Shown here one piece after another: positions 37,401 to 49,221 of a stretch of 64,000 bases of DNA; position 1 is the first letter of the stretch, and every line of letters starts with the position of its first letter. The notes under the pieces were generated by a model. That model ran no database searches and was not told the origin of the DNA. It worked only from the letters and a program-made list of their open reading frames with translations. This DNA is from Agrocybe praecox (lineage: Eukaryota; Basidiomycota; Agaricomycetes; Agaricales; Agrocybaceae), in assembly GCA_964017145.1 (NCBI GenBank), contig OZ024852.1, forward strand, positions 2,295,945 through 2,359,944, in the 5' to 3' direction. Both the position numbers and the translations under genes were made by a program.

Positions 37401-38717
37401 CGGCTCTTCGTCTTGTAGTACAATCATCAATGCTTTTAACGGTTATATCTACGCCATCCAGGCCCTTCGGGGCTGAAGTCCGTCAAAGACATGTATCTTA
37501 CTCCGGCTCTGTTACCATCCGACTCGCTTACTTTTGATTCTTGAACCTTTCACTCCCCCGTGCTTCCTTCAGATTTTTGACGAGGTCTATAGTATCGTTT
37601 GTTCTTTTATCATGAACAGGAACTCGATTTAAAGCAGGACATTACAATCAACCCCTCCGAGTCGCCATGATATCGTGCAGTCTGCAGATTGCAGTCGGAT
37701 CACTTTGTTTAGTAAGGACTTACCTTCTCAGAAACTTGGATCGTTGATAATACTGTATGCCTCTTTCTTTCTTTCTTTCTCCTCCTACATACCCGCGAGT
37801 CCTACCACAATGCTTCGGATATCTATGGTCAACTTCCATGAGACTTTTCTACGCACGGTCAATCGCTCATCGTCAGTTTAAGGCTTACCCGTTCTATAGA
37901 TCTATAGAACATCTGTGATTTTCCAGAAGATCGCGGCTTTATAGTTCGACATCATCGCACTGCAGACTTTGTTTTGCAATATGTCGGCTACTTACCTTTG
38001 TTTCTTTTCAGAAGGGCTACCTTTTTCGCTTGATCCGCTTTCTAATTATTAGGGCTTCTACTGTATCTTTAAGGAAGAGCCTGAAAGAACGCAACATAAG
38101 CCATGTGCTGTGGACGTTGTATCATCACCTCAAAGAACCACAGCAAAGGTACATACAGCCAGGGCAGGGTTTTTGGTCCTTATAATTGCTCAACGCATGA
38201 GGACAAAAGGTGTCTATTTGCCATATGGCCATTAGGCACACATTGGACGCGATGAAACTGATAGAAAGAACGAAAAAGAAGAAAACGTATGTTCCCAAAC
38301 CACACGAGGACAATATCTATAATCTCATAGAATATTATCAAGTCGTAAATCACCAAGACTCGGATGGCTTGAAGTGACAGAAAGGATTTTTCGCTGTATG
38401 TATATACATGTACTATACAAATTGTGTATGCCAGGTATCTGTGACTAAAGAGTACATAGTATGGGTTATTGCTCGTTTTGGAAGGGGGATAGGATCATCG
38501 CTTGTAATCATAATGAGGGGGTATGTAGAGGGGTGGTATCTTTGCGGGTGAATGAGGATGGAGGGTCATCGTAGAGATAGAAGTCCTAGGTGGTATATTA
38601 TAAGAATGATGATCATGAAGGCAGGAAGGATCTGCCTAGCCCTCTTCGCGGGAAGGGCGAATAGTCGGAAACGAATAGTCGGAAACGAATAGTGAGTGAA
38701 ACATATGTATGAAAGCT
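34429..38717. other. Gene-poor interval, 4.3 kb
   Basis: No supported gene. Many short frames overlap on both strands without splice-consistent extension. Structural items are a T-rich run at 35370-35382, a short CA repeat near 35708, two copies of GCATTTACAGAGRATCTT at about 35354 and 35549, and the perfect hairpin at 36310-36336 listed separately. Confidence 0.5.
36310..36336. other. Perfect 12-bp inverted repeat with 3-nt loop
   Basis: GCAGATTATCTC is followed by TTC and then its exact reverse complement GAGATAATCTGC. The stem is perfect and sits in a long interval without genes. It could be a terminator-like or regulatory hairpin, a remnant of a small palindromic element, or chance. No poly-T run follows it. 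Confidence 0.8.
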
Positions 38718-39155
38718 TCACAACTTTCGTGGCTGAACTATCGGTATCGGCTTGGAAGGGTCGTACGTCCCTGATAAGGTCGTCGTCGTCTTTACGGGAC
38801 TTTTGTTTGACCTCAAAACGTCGCCGAGTTCGGGCGAGGAGGTCTCTTTTCGAAATTGTTCAAATATCCCGGCCGGCCTTGGCTGATATCCGTACGGTGT
38901 AGACGGTGAGCGCGAAGGACTACTAGGGCTAGCCACGCTAGGAGTTTGAGGGGCTTTGGTGTTGAATTGGTTATTGTAATTGCCAGGGTAGGCACCGGCA
39001 TAGGACGAGTTGCTGTTGTACAAAGTACTGCTGCTTTGCCCAACCTGTGAGCAGTTGGTAAATGGGTGGACCGCAAATGGGTCAAAACTTTGGAGAGATG
39101 ATGATGGTTTTTGGGGAGAGTATGCTTCTGACGAAGAGGATGAGGAGAACGACAT
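38718..39155 (-). CDS. Small Ser/Pro-rich protein, unknown function
   Basis: A single exon encodes 145 residues beginning MSFSSSSSSEAYSPQKPSSS. The composition is dominated by Ser, Pro, Asn and Tyr, with no membrane segment or signal peptide. The C-terminal third is less biased and may be the conserved part: GIFEQFRKETSSPELGDVLR, then a Lys/Thr linker and the ending PSKPIPIVQPRKL. A TATA-like sequence (GGTATAAAGGC on the minus strand, near 39270-39280) lies about 120 bp upstream of the ATG and supports expression. I do not recognise a family. The protein looks intrinsically disordered with a short helical motif, which could be a protein-binding peptide. Confidence 0.6.
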   Translation of the reverse strand: MSFSSSSSSEAYSPQKPSSSLQSFDPFAVHPFTNCSQVGQSSSTLYNSNSSYAGAYPGNYNNQFNTKAPQTPSVASPSSPSRSPSTPYGYQPRPAGIFEQFRKETSSPELGDVLRSNKSPVKTTTTLSGTYDPSKPIPIVQPRKL

Positions 39156-42100
39156 TGTTTTTGAGTATGTAGACTTCGATTGGGAGGAGAAAGAGGCTTT
39201 GGGTGACTGTAGAATTAGCCTGGTAAAAGGTAGAAATGATCTGGTCTTTTGAAAATCGGACGAGTACTGCCTTTATACCCAATCTCATGCAGCATGTATT
39301 ATTATTCACATACTAATCGCGGAACCCTTGGCGGTAAGCAAGGACATTTTGTTTGGTCCCGGAGATCTGGTATTTTTGGATTATAACCCATACCCATGGT
39401 CGGCCCGAGGAGTTCTAGAGTGGAAATTGGCAGACTGCTCGAATACGTTATTGCAGCAAGCAGCTTTGCTGAATCTTGCCACAAGGCCAATCTCTATGGT
39501 CTTTACCCGAAAGAACCCAAGATATCCACTGATGGAAAGTGGGGAGGATAAAATGAGCGATCTGCGCAGGTTTTATTTGTTCTGTTGGAAACTGTGGATA
39601 GAGACGGAAGGTCAGCTGTGGTGAGCCCTATTATATTATCACGGAAATGACTCCAATCAGCCCCAATGGCATGGCTAGTCCCCGTGGGGAATGTTCTCCC
39701 GTGATGCGGAGGCGGCATCCAAGTGCCTGAGCATCGCAAGAATACACGACATCAAACCTCGCAGCTTTTGAATTTCACATTTGCAGGTAGAGTTTGCAAG
39801 CTCCGGACGTGCTGCTTTTGCGTGTGTGAGTCACCGTGCTTCGACGTGTTCAGAAGCGCAAAGTTGTGCGACTTCTTTCACATAGATGTTGTAGAAGTGG
39901 AAAGGCATGGCGGCAATGGAAAACATGCAAGTTCTGAGCACACCAGAAATAGAGATCAGCGGAGGACAATCTATAGAGGCTGAATTTGTGGTCACGCGGG
40001 TAGATGTGTTTTGATTTTGTGTAAGAGTTGATTTCCTGTGAAAAATGGCGTTTTTTCGGGGTATTTTGACAGGACTCCGGATTCACAAAATCGATTCCTT
40101 TTTTTTTCAGATATTTTTCCAGCCGGTCGCGATCGTCTGAGGGGTGTATCTTCCGGGTAAGAGCGCCGTACAAATTCTGCTTTAAGACAAACCTCCAGTT
40201 GAGATATGGAGACCATTGGAACGTGTTTAGACGAGCTCCTCCGAGAATTGACTGGCCTAAGTAAGCAAAAGAGAGAATTGTGTAAGCGCACTAGAATTTT
40301 TGTTGAGGACGGAGATAGTTGTTCAATAACCGATACTCCTTCATCAACTTTGGGGTGAGAAGCAAGTGAGTATTAATGGTTCAAATGATAGGGTTGTTTA
40401 TTCATGGACACGTAGATTGCAACATGGCTGGCTATCAAGACTGAAATGGGGGGGCGAGCATTGAGAAGAGTTACTTACCATTGTTGTGGTTGCGGAGGGT
40501 TGTCGCGGGCATGGGTCTTTGATTTCACCGAATTTTTACGTTTTTGTACGTTCACCACTTGATTCATGCTGTTTTCTCTCTGCGGTAGCATCACGCACTG
40601 TTCACTTCTTGGTTGTGCTTTTCAGTGATCCATGTACCTTGAGTATCCTTCTGAAAGGCCGAAAACGCTATCTTTTGGACGAAAAGTACCGTCGAACGGC
40701 CCATTCCAGCAGTCCGGCGAGATCGAGGTCAATGAGATTAATGAGACCCAGAGGTGAGGGCCAGAAACTACAAATAGCAGCAGTGACACGCAGCCGCTTT
40801 GAGACCGCGAAGCTTTGGCCACCATTAAGATAGCTTTGGCTAATCCTCTAATGACTCCCGGCAGCGTTTATAGACCGAGTAGCTTCCTGAACTAGGCTCG
40901 TCATCGTTAATGAAAGCTTGAAACTTATAAAAGTCTTCGTGCTATATTCATGAATGTCAAATTATACCCTGGTCGGTGTTGGGGGGTACGGTGACTTTCT
41001 GTAATCAAACTCGGTCGACTTTCCCTCCCCACGGACTCATGCTACCATACAAGAAATCGACTGCGCATTGTGGGGTCCGACGGAGTCACAAGACGTTCGC
41101 TGAGTTGATTTTCCAACACGAGCGTCATGTTAGAGATCCGGCCAGTACTGAACCCTGGAAGTGTAATGGGACTTAAGGAGAGAGAGGCGAGGAGGACCAA
41201 CAGTGCTAAGCGCTGATTGCTATAAAGGTTGGATGATCTAGTCGAGCGCTTATACTGCTGCATGTACGCGCAACATGATAAAAGTATTCACCGTCCAAGA
41301 GATTGTGAGGGAGGGTGAGAATCCCTGATGAAGTAAAAAGGGTTCAAAGGTTCAAAACAGAATTCGGTTTTTAACAAATACGTCACTATATTCTGTCGGC
41401 CGTAGAGCGTATCGCCAGACCCCTTTATATATCTCTTCATTCTTCCAGGGTATTCATGGACAGGGCTTGAAATGAAGACATATGTCCGGGCAACTCAACT
41501 TCGGTTGAAGTTGAAGCGCCGAAGTGTTCGTACAGGCAATTAGTGTCCTATGTCATGATAAGATGTCGCGGTAGGACCACATTACGAACCCTTGTGGTTC
41601 CTTTCGTCACGAGTTAACAGTCGCCTGCTATATGATGACGCTGAGAGTGTGAATTCATTGCCCTTTAAATTTCGCAGACGCCACGACCAAAGAAACAACC
41701 ATATCAGCATACACATACCTATTTTGAGGCTCCTTGGGCAGCCCCATAGAGCTAGTATCTACGGCTGTGGAGGCGAAATGGAAGAGTGGTGTCCTCGAAT
41801 TCGGTACCCCTCTCGCACCACCCATTAAATAGCTCTGTGGAGTGTATTCAGGTTTTCTTCAACAGGAGTCATACAATTTTCGCCATACAATTTTCGCCAG
41901 CCTCTGCGCACGTATGAGGTTCAAAGTAAAATGCAACAACATTGAGACCTTCGTTCAAGTTTAAGTTCCAAAGAGGATGGTGATGGCGTAAATAAGAGAC
42001 TCAAATGACCAATTTAGTATTTTTCACCATAAATGTACTCGTGAGAACTACTTTCAAACCCAAATGCAAACCTCCCCGTTTGCCTCACTTTGCTCACTCA

Positions 42101-43583
42101 CTCTTCGTGCAACACAAGACAAGACAACCAATAAAAAACCATAAACACACACAAAATAACAATCTTTTCGATTTGAGAGCTATTTACTGCTTTCTTACAT
42201 ACAACGGTCGACCATAAGTTATAACTCATGGGACCGGCGTGCTATAATACACAATTCAGATACCCCTTAGAAGTTAAACTAGCTAGACTAATCTATCTAT
42301 CTATCCATATGAAACCCATATCCTGAGATATTTCAAGTGGGGAAAAAACAAAGAGAAAGATAATTAATTCATATTGGATGTTGGCCGAGATGGAATGGGA
42401 ATGGTTGCAAGTGGATATTGGAATGGTGATGAGGATGATGCAGGATAACCGATGACTGAAGCTGACAATGATGATGGGGTGAGTGATCGATGATTGGACT
42501 TTGTTCACGACACGAAAAAGGGAAAGAAATCAGAGGGAGAAAAACGAATAAAATAAAATAATAGACAACAATTTCTTTTTTACAAGCTAGACACAACACA
42601 GGATAATTGGATAGTAGGTCGTTGTTCGTTCATTCGTAGTTAGTTACGGGATTGGATATGGAACTGGGAATTGAATTGGGGCTGGACTGGGACTGGGATG
42701 GGGAAATTGCAATTGGATTGGGAATGGATGATGGATTGGATGGATCAAGAGAAAAAATGAAATGAAAAACGAGGAAGGGGCAAAGCACCGGACTGGGCTG
42801 GACTAAGAGTGACAATAATGGTGATGATGAAGGGAAGTGATACGCCCATAATTTTGCAAGAGGAACAAGAAGCCGATTTTGAGAGGAGAAGAGAGAAGGG
42901 AAAGAAAAAAATAGATGTTATACATGGAAGACGGGGACCATGGATCAATCAAGTTTCAATAGAGCCAGAAAAAGTGAGAAACAAAAAGGCCAAGATGAGT
43001 TGAGGAGTCGTTTGGATTGTGAAAGAAAGAAAAAGAAGCGGGAATTTTAAAACGTATAAAAACGTTTCTTTTCGTTCAATGGACCGTTTTGCGAATTGGG
43101 ATCCAAGGAACTGTCGCTTGTGGCTGTTATATTGCATGACATTGCATGCGCATTGGTTTTGAGTGTAAATGCCAAAAATGGCATCTATCTTTTTTTTGTC
43201 GTCCTCGTGGTTGTTATTTTGTTAGAACAGAAGATGGGGGGTGGGATACTGCAGTGAGTAGGGTGTGTCAAAAAGAGGACGATGACGAGAGTGGTGATGA
43301 TGTGGTGGCGGTAGTGATAAGATTAATTACAAGAAAGAAAAGAAAGAGAAAAAGGACAGTGGTATGAACAGATTGGTTTGGTATGTTGAGAGGAGACAGG
43401 ACAGTAAAACATGCAAGAAACCCATTGGCTGGGATGGTTGCGTGTCATGTTGTTCCGAATTACGTTCCATGATGATGATGAGGACAAGAAAAAGAGGAAG
43501 AGAGAAGAAAAACGTCGGCGACCGTAGTAGGCTGGGACGACGGAGAAGTAGCAAGAGGATGGACAAAGGAGAGAGCGAGAGAA
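39156..43583. other. Gene-poor interval; right part is the 3' flank of the large regulator gene
   Basis: No gene is supported. From about 42330 to 43560 the plus strand is strikingly purine-rich, with many GGAATGG, GGATGG and GAGAAAG runs. The minus strand, the sense strand of the gene ending at 43584, is correspondingly C/U-rich. This part is probably the long 3' untranslated region of that gene. Confidence 0.45.
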
Positions 43584-46500
43584 TTACAAATTCAAAGGAG
43601 GCACCGAAGAAGCAGCAAAGAAATTCGACCTCTGCGAACTCCCAACGCTCCTCATCTTCGAATTCGGATGATGCCCATGGTGCGTATGGAACTGATGTCC
43701 ATGGTGCGCATGCGCATGAGGGACATGCGCCGTCCCATACGACGTCGTAGTCTTCTTCTTCATCAACTTCCTCTCCCTTCGTAGCTCTTTCCTGCTCTTC
43801 TGGTTCTGATTCTGCTGCTGCTGCTGATTCTGTTGCTGCTGCTGATAGTGCATCTTGTCCGCCACCAGATTCATACTCGACCCGTTCGGCGTAGTCTGTG
43901 CGCTCGCGGAAGTCGAACCAGATCCAAGAGGCAAAATCAAAGGCGACGACATCGTCGATCCACCCATCGTAATCCGTCTCCTCTTCGCCAACTTGCTGCT
44001 GCTGCTCTTGATCGAAGAAGGGAGCAACGAGGAGCCAGACGACGACGCACTCCGCATACCACTGCCACCAGCGACAGACGATGACGACTTGTTCTTGTTC
44101 TTCTTTGACGACGAAGCAGCGGCAGCAGCACCCGCAGCGTTCTGCCACACCATCGAGCTGAGCGGGCTGCTCTTGATCACGCTGCCGAGATCCACGCTCG
44201 AGCCGGGGGTATGCAGAGAGTGTCGATTCGCCTCGGGCCACGCGTTCTCCCTGACTTGCCTGAACGCGCCTACGGAAATAACATCCCACCTGCTTAGGTT
44301 CTTCACCGACGGAGACTCCTCGTCATGGTCTTGACAAGAAGAACCATCATCGCCGGCATTGCCTCCAGCAGAGCCGGTGTGGGCATGCGCGTTGCTGTTT
44401 CCAGCTACGCCTCCATCGACAGTAAGATCCATCGCAGACCCCAAAGGCTCCGGATCGTCCAAGAACGCAGCATCAAGCACATCGTCGAGTTGAATAGGCT
44501 CCGCCTCTAGCTGTTGTTCCTTCAAGTTCAGGTTGATACCATTCATAATCTCGTTTGCAGCCGACATCGCCATCGCGTCTTCGCTCGCCGCCGCCGCCGC
44601 CGCCGCCGTGGACAACAACAACTCGAGCGACGACTGATGCTCGTTCTGCGAATCGCCCGAGGGAGATAACAGGGCTTCGCTACCAGCCGTGCTCGAAATC
44701 GACGCAGTAAGCGAACGCAGGTGTCTACGAAGCAGACTCTCGACCTTGATGATTATGTACGATATCAGCGAATGCCAATAACAATAATAAAAGAAGACGA
44801 AAAGACGCACAGTATTATACCGCGCCTTTCTCCCTTTATTAAACCTAGGATGGGGTGAAGGGACTTCCGCTCCTTTATGATCATCGCCAATGACCGCCTG
44901 TCTTGTCTCCTGAGATGGAACGAAGACGCCCTTCCTAGGACCCCTCTTGACATCCGATGCACTTTCACTACTACCCCTCATCAACGTCCCACCAAACATT
45001 CCCAACCCACCACCACCAGCAACGGGAGACTCATCACAATCATACTCCTCGTCCTCCTCATCAAACTCCATCTCATCCGAATCCCAAAACGTAACCTTGC
45101 CCTGGAGGATATCCAACGCACAAGGTGACTCGCCGCCCCACCTCCTCCTTCTCCTCTCTCTGCTCTGCTCGTCCTCCTTCCTCCTCCTACCAGGACTCAC
45201 AGCGGGGCTGCTCATCGTCGACAAGGGGTTGATAGCCGAAACGGACATCGGCAGACTGAAGAGCCTCATGGCGCGTTCATTAGGCAGCTCGTCTTCTCCA
45301 ACGAGCTCTTCGTCCGTCGTATCACCCTCGCCCTCCCCATCGTCGCCTTCTTCATATCCTCCTTCCGACATCTCATCATCATCGTCATCATCACTCTCTC
45401 CACCACCCTGCCCACCAAGGCCCATCCCAATCCCAAGGCCCATATCCATCCCAAGCCCCATCCCCGTCATCTTCCTCGCACTCCTCATCCTCATCCTCTT
45501 CCCATGCCGTCTCCTACCCCCACCCTGGCGGTGCTGCTGCTGCTGCTCGTCCTCATCATCCCCAAACACACTGCTCGCCTTGCTGCCCAGGCCTCCATTT
45601 CCATTACCACCACCACCATCATACCTAACCGCATCCGCCTCAAACTCCAGATCCACCAGACCCCTATCGTCCCTGATCCCATTCGTAAACACCAATTGAC
45701 CATCCCAGCCCTCTGTCACCTCAAACTCCGCGCCTCCGAACCCTGGGTGTTCGGTGCATTCGCTGAGGCACGAAATGCTATCGGATTGGTCGCCTTCTTC
45801 GCCAACAGAGGCATGGCCGAACGCAGACCCAAGGCTGACGCTAAGAGACATAGACTTGGACCTCTGATGATGATGATGGGACGGGAAAGGCGTCAAGGAG
45901 CGATCGTCGCTCTCATCGTCCGAGAACTCATCATCATCGTCGCCGGAGGACGATCTAGAGGATGACGACGACGAGCCAGACAAGTTCGCAAAGAACAAAT
46001 CAGCATCAAAGCTCGACTCGTCGTCGTCGTCCGACCAGCCCGTCGCAACGCCCACATAGCGACGTCTTTGATCATCGGTCGTCTCGTTATCGTCCTCCTC
46101 GTCGAATGATGATGATTGGGGTGGGACGCTGATCCCCACAACGCCAGCAGCTGGGTTCATAGTGACATCTTCCTCCGTCTCGTCTCCTCCCGCACCACCA
46201 CGAGCAGCACGAACACCTGCCGCATCCTCGTCTTCATCCTCCTCCTCCTCATCTTCTTCCTCATCATCATCCTCCGTAGCATCACTATCCACATCCATCT
46301 CCACATCATCTGGGCCCACGCTCTTTTTCCTCGGCCTGATCACCCAATCGCCTCCTCCACCATTCGACATCCGCTTCTTGCCATTATCATCCCCACCACC
46401 CAACAACTCCCGCTTCATCCGCGCCTTGTCATGTACATCCGCAACGATAAAATTCTCCTCCTCAGCCTGGATGTCCGAGTCTGAGTCATCGAATTCCGAT

Positions 46501-47750
46501 AGCGAGGACGACGAAGAGCCTGAGGAATGGGAAGAGGATGATGCAGAGGACGAAATAGCCGACGCAGAGACAAACGTAGGGAACGGCAGCTGATTAGCCA
46601 GGTCCAGATCCAAGTCGTTCTCTAGGTATACACCACCCGCGTGGACGTCGAGCATGTCAATATCAGAATCTGACGCGGACGACAAGGATTCGGAATCATC
46701 GCTGCTCTGCAAAATCCTCCTCTTCTTCTTTTTGTTGATCGCAGCGATAGCCTTGGCGGATTGACCAACAGCTTTCTTGGTTGTAGGACGTGCTTTAAAT
46801 GTCTGTCGGATCCTGTTGGGTGCAGAAGAGGATGAAGAGCGTTTTTGATGATGGCTATTGTAGGCTGTCGCTGATTTTCCTGCTGTTGTGGGTGTTGGGT
46901 AGGATTTGACTGACTTGGCTGATAATTTGGATGATGAAGATGTGGCTGATGATGATAATTTGGATTTGAATTTAAGATTGGGAGGAAGTTTCTTGACGTT
47001 GAAGCCATGAGCTGCTGTACTCGTACTCGCGGTAGTTACAGGGTTTGATGTTGTCAAGTAGCCGTTCTGGGACACAATTTGTGCGTGGCCCGACGAAGTT
47101 GATTTGGGCGGTCGCCCGCGTTTCTTTGGTTGTGAGGATGAAGCTGCTAAAGCCTTGTTCCCATATCCGACGGTTCCGAAGTCTGATATCGTCGCGCCTA
47201 GGTGCTTGTACGATTTTCCTGCGTGCTGGGGTTGTTTTTGATGCAATTTTTGGTGAGATTGTGGCTGTGACGTCGCGGACGATTGCTGATGGTGATAGGA
47301 TCCTCCGGCGGACGACGACGAAGAGGCGGGCGGTACGACCCGCTGTTTCGTGAGAAGCCCTGGTGGGACGGTGAGTTTTATTTTGAGAGATGGTTTTTGT
47401 GTCTGTGTCTGTGCTTGATGTCTCTGAGGCGTAGGAGGGGGTGAGGTGGGGCTTGGGCTTGGAGCAGAGACACTTGTTGGTGAAGCTGGGGCGTACGGGC
47501 CAGAGGAAGAAGAGGTTAGGGTGGGCGTTGTTGTTGTCGTCGTCGTCGAAGCATATCTGGCACTGAGCTCTGCCATGGAGAGAGGGACGCCGGGGGGTTT
47601 TGGGAAAGTCTGAGGCTGGGGGCGCATCGTCGTTGAGGCTGTCGTTGGGACTGCTTTGTGACAAGTGCACTCGCCGTCGCAGACAGGACAGATGTCGCTG
47701 TCGTCGTCTTCGTCGTGTGCGACTATCGTATAGGAATGAGTAAGCGACAT
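43584..47750 (-). CDS. Large low-complexity nuclear regulator with AT-hook, possibly CRF1/IFH1-like
   Basis: The protein is about 1366 residues after removing one 66-nt intron (44745-44810), which has canonical GTGCGT...AAG ends and keeps frame even if retained. The N-terminus carries a cysteine cluster, DICPVCDGECTC. An AT-hook follows (KKRGRPPKS), binding minor-groove AT DNA. Long Ser, Thr, Asp/Glu and Gly runs make up most of the middle. A conserved-looking stretch reads TTDEELVGEDELPNERAMRL, then FSLPMSVSAINPLSTMSS, and a later block reads FWDSDEMEFDEEDEEYDCDE. This arrangement recalls fungal CRF1/IFH1 co-activators of ribosomal protein genes, a tentative match from memory. Another conserved block is LSRWDVISVGAFRQVREN. 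The C-terminus is Gln- and His-rich. A 3.6 kb gene-free region lies upstream. Confidence 0.75.
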   Translation of the reverse strand: MSLTHSYTIVAHDEDDDSDICPVCDGECTCHKAVPTTASTTMRPQPQTFPKPPGVPLSMAELSARYASTTTTTTTPTLTSSSSGPYAPASPTSVSAPSPSPTSPPPTPQRHQAQTQTQKPSLKIKLTVPPGLLTKQRVVPPASSSSSAGGSYHHQQSSATSQPQSHQKLHQKQPQHAGKSYKHLGATISDFGTVGYGNKALAASSSQPKKRGRPPKSTSSGHAQIVSQNGYLTTSNPVTTASTSTAAHGFNVKKLPPNLKFKSKLSSSATSSSSKLSAKSVKSYPTPTTAGKSATAYNSHHQKRSSSSSAPNRIRQTFKARPTTKKAVGQSAKAIAAINKKKKRRILQSSDDSESLSSASDSDIDMLDVHAGGVYLENDLDLDLANQLPFPTFVSASAISSSASSSSHSSGSSSSSLSEFDDSDSDIQAEEENFIVADVHDKARMKRELLGGGDDNGKKRMSNGGGGDWVIRPRKKSVGPDDVEMDVDSDATEDDDEEEDEEEEDEDEDAAGVRAARGGAGGDETEEDVTMNPAAGVVGISVPPQSSSFDEEDDNETTDDQRRRYVGVATGWSDDDDESSFDADLFFANLSGSSSSSSRSSSGDDDDEFSDDESDDRSLTPFPSHHHHQRSKSMSLSVSLGSAFGHASVGEEGDQSDSISCLSECTEHPGFGGAEFEVTEGWDGQLVFTNGIRDDRGLVDLEFEADAVRYDGGGGNGNGGLGSKASSVFGDDEDEQQQQHRQGGGRRRHGKRMRMRSARKMTGMGLGMDMGLGIGMGLGGQGGGESDDDDDDEMSEGGYEEGDDGEGEGDTTDEELVGEDELPNERAMRLFSLPMSVSAINPLSTMSSPAVSPGRRRKEDEQSRERRRRRWGGESPCALDILQGKVTFWDSDEMEFDEEDEEYDCDESPVAGGGGLGMFGGTLMRGSSESASDVKRGPRKGVFVPSQETRQAVIGDDHKGAEVPSPHPRFNKGRKARYNTVRLFVFFYYCYWHSLISYIIIKVESLLRRHLRSLTASISSTAGSEALLSPSGDSQNEHQSSLELLLSTAAAAAAASEDAMAMSAANEIMNGINLNLKEQQLEAEPIQLDDVLDAAFLDDPEPLGSAMDLTVDGGVAGNSNAHAHTGSAGGNAGDDGSSCQDHDEESPSVKNLSRWDVISVGAFRQVRENAWPEANRHSLHTPGSSVDLGSVIKSSPLSSMVWQNAAGAAAAASSSKKNKNKSSSSVAGGSGMRSASSSGSSLLPSSIKSSSSKLAKRRRITMGGSTMSSPLILPLGSGSTSASAQTTPNGSSMNLVADKMHYQQQQQNQQQQQNQNQKSRKELRRERKLMKKKTTTSYGTAHVPHAHAHHGHQFHTHHGHHPNSKMRSVGSSQRSNFFAASSVPPLNL

Positions 47751-49187
47751 GGGAGGGGCTGCTGGGACTGTTTGTGACGATGAGAAAGAAAAAAGAAAAA
47801 GGAAGAAAGCTACTGACTGGGATAACGATTCTTTTGCATGATTTGATTTTATTGAACATGAGGATGTGTTTAAATCCAGGATGGAAGATAAAGCGTTGCG
47901 TCTGCCCAGGTTGGCGGCAGAGAGAAGGGGGGTGCAAAAATCCCGTCCTAAATTATGAACCGTTTTGGATCTACTTTTTTTTTTATCTCCATTAGGTAAT
48001 TACAAAATAAATATTATTTCTCGCCGCCTGGGAAATAGACACACTTCGATCATAATCTCATCGATAAAATATTGCCTCGAGGCTTCGACACGTCTTCTCA
48101 TAGGATCCGATTGTCCCTCGTGACTATGGTCGTACGAGCAGTCGACAAGTCCTTCATACGCTTTCTCATCCCCAAAAACCTATACCCCAATCAGCGCACA
48201 GCATAGTATACCCGGTTCTGCACACGCTTAGATGTAGACATGCATGCACAATGTTTGCACGGCGTGGTGCAATAATTCCGCACGTTTTTTATGTATGTAC
48301 TTATGTTTTTTTTCCTTCAACATTTGATCCAATCAACAAAATATGTAGAGTATATTTAGACCTGGGCTCTGACCTGCTCTGACATATCGACTGTCGTTCA
48401 GCAGACACCCCCTATGTACATGGTCATCCTGTCGTCGTCGTCGTCTTGACTCTTTATGTACATATACGGGCCCGGGCCCGATATGCAATGTCCATTCCAA
48501 TTATCCGTATTTATTTCAAATTCGTCGTCGCTCACTGTACGAGGGGGTCCGTACGCTATCGGCGTCGCTGCATACTACATATCGCGTGAGGCCACGGATG
48601 GACGGACAGTGTTAGCGACTCCACGCAGCACCACAGCGTACATACTACATAGCCTCAGTGGTGCTTAATCATACTAACACAACAAGCGCCCCAGCCCCTC
48701 TCCCTCACCATTACTATCATTGACAAAAAAAACCCGACTCGGATATTCTAAGCCTTGTGACCCGACTCTACTCTGACTTGACACACGCTCCTGACTCAAA
48801 CCGTTGCGCGTAGTAACCACATAGGCCTACTCCTTTCTCAGACCCAGGCGCGCTGCCTCTCGGTACATGGTTTCTGTCAAAGTACGTGTAGTATGACTCG
48901 CTCGCCCATTAGTAAAGCCTCAGCGCGTCCTCAACTTAACGCGTGGGGTTAGCTACTAATAGCCTACGACGATAGTTTACCACCACCACCAGCACCACAT
49001 AGTGACTCTATGCGGTGCCGACCTGCCAACTTAAGCGTCAAAGTCTAGAGAATGAAAGTTGGACGGATGCGCTATAGGTCGTTCTCTTCTTTCCTGCTTT
49101 CTGTACAGCTGCCCACTCCGGCTTGACGCTTGAAACTTAAACCCTCTTCCTTCCTCTGTAAGTATCCCGGCTACTCGTTCATTCTCC

Positions 49188-49221
49188 TATCATATCATAT
49201 CATATCATATCATATCATATC
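49188..49221. repeat. (TATCA)n microsatellite
   Basis: About six and a half perfect tandem copies of the 5-mer CATAT / TATCA, followed by two variant copies CCTAT. It is a simple-sequence repeat in non-coding DNA. Confidence 0.95.

Noticed and set aside
39328..39624. Plus-strand frame of 98 codons beside the Ser/Pro-rich gene
   Set aside because: Composition is not distinctive and no homologous family is recognised. There is no promoter-like signal.
43833..46593. Several long plus-strand frames opposite the large regulator gene
   Set aside because: They are antisense shadows of Ser- and Asp/Glu-rich coding repeats and have no independent start context or splice logic.
48465..48482. GGGCCCGGGCCC palindrome
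   Set aside because: A short GC-rich palindrome without partner sites. Could be chance in an otherwise mixed region.
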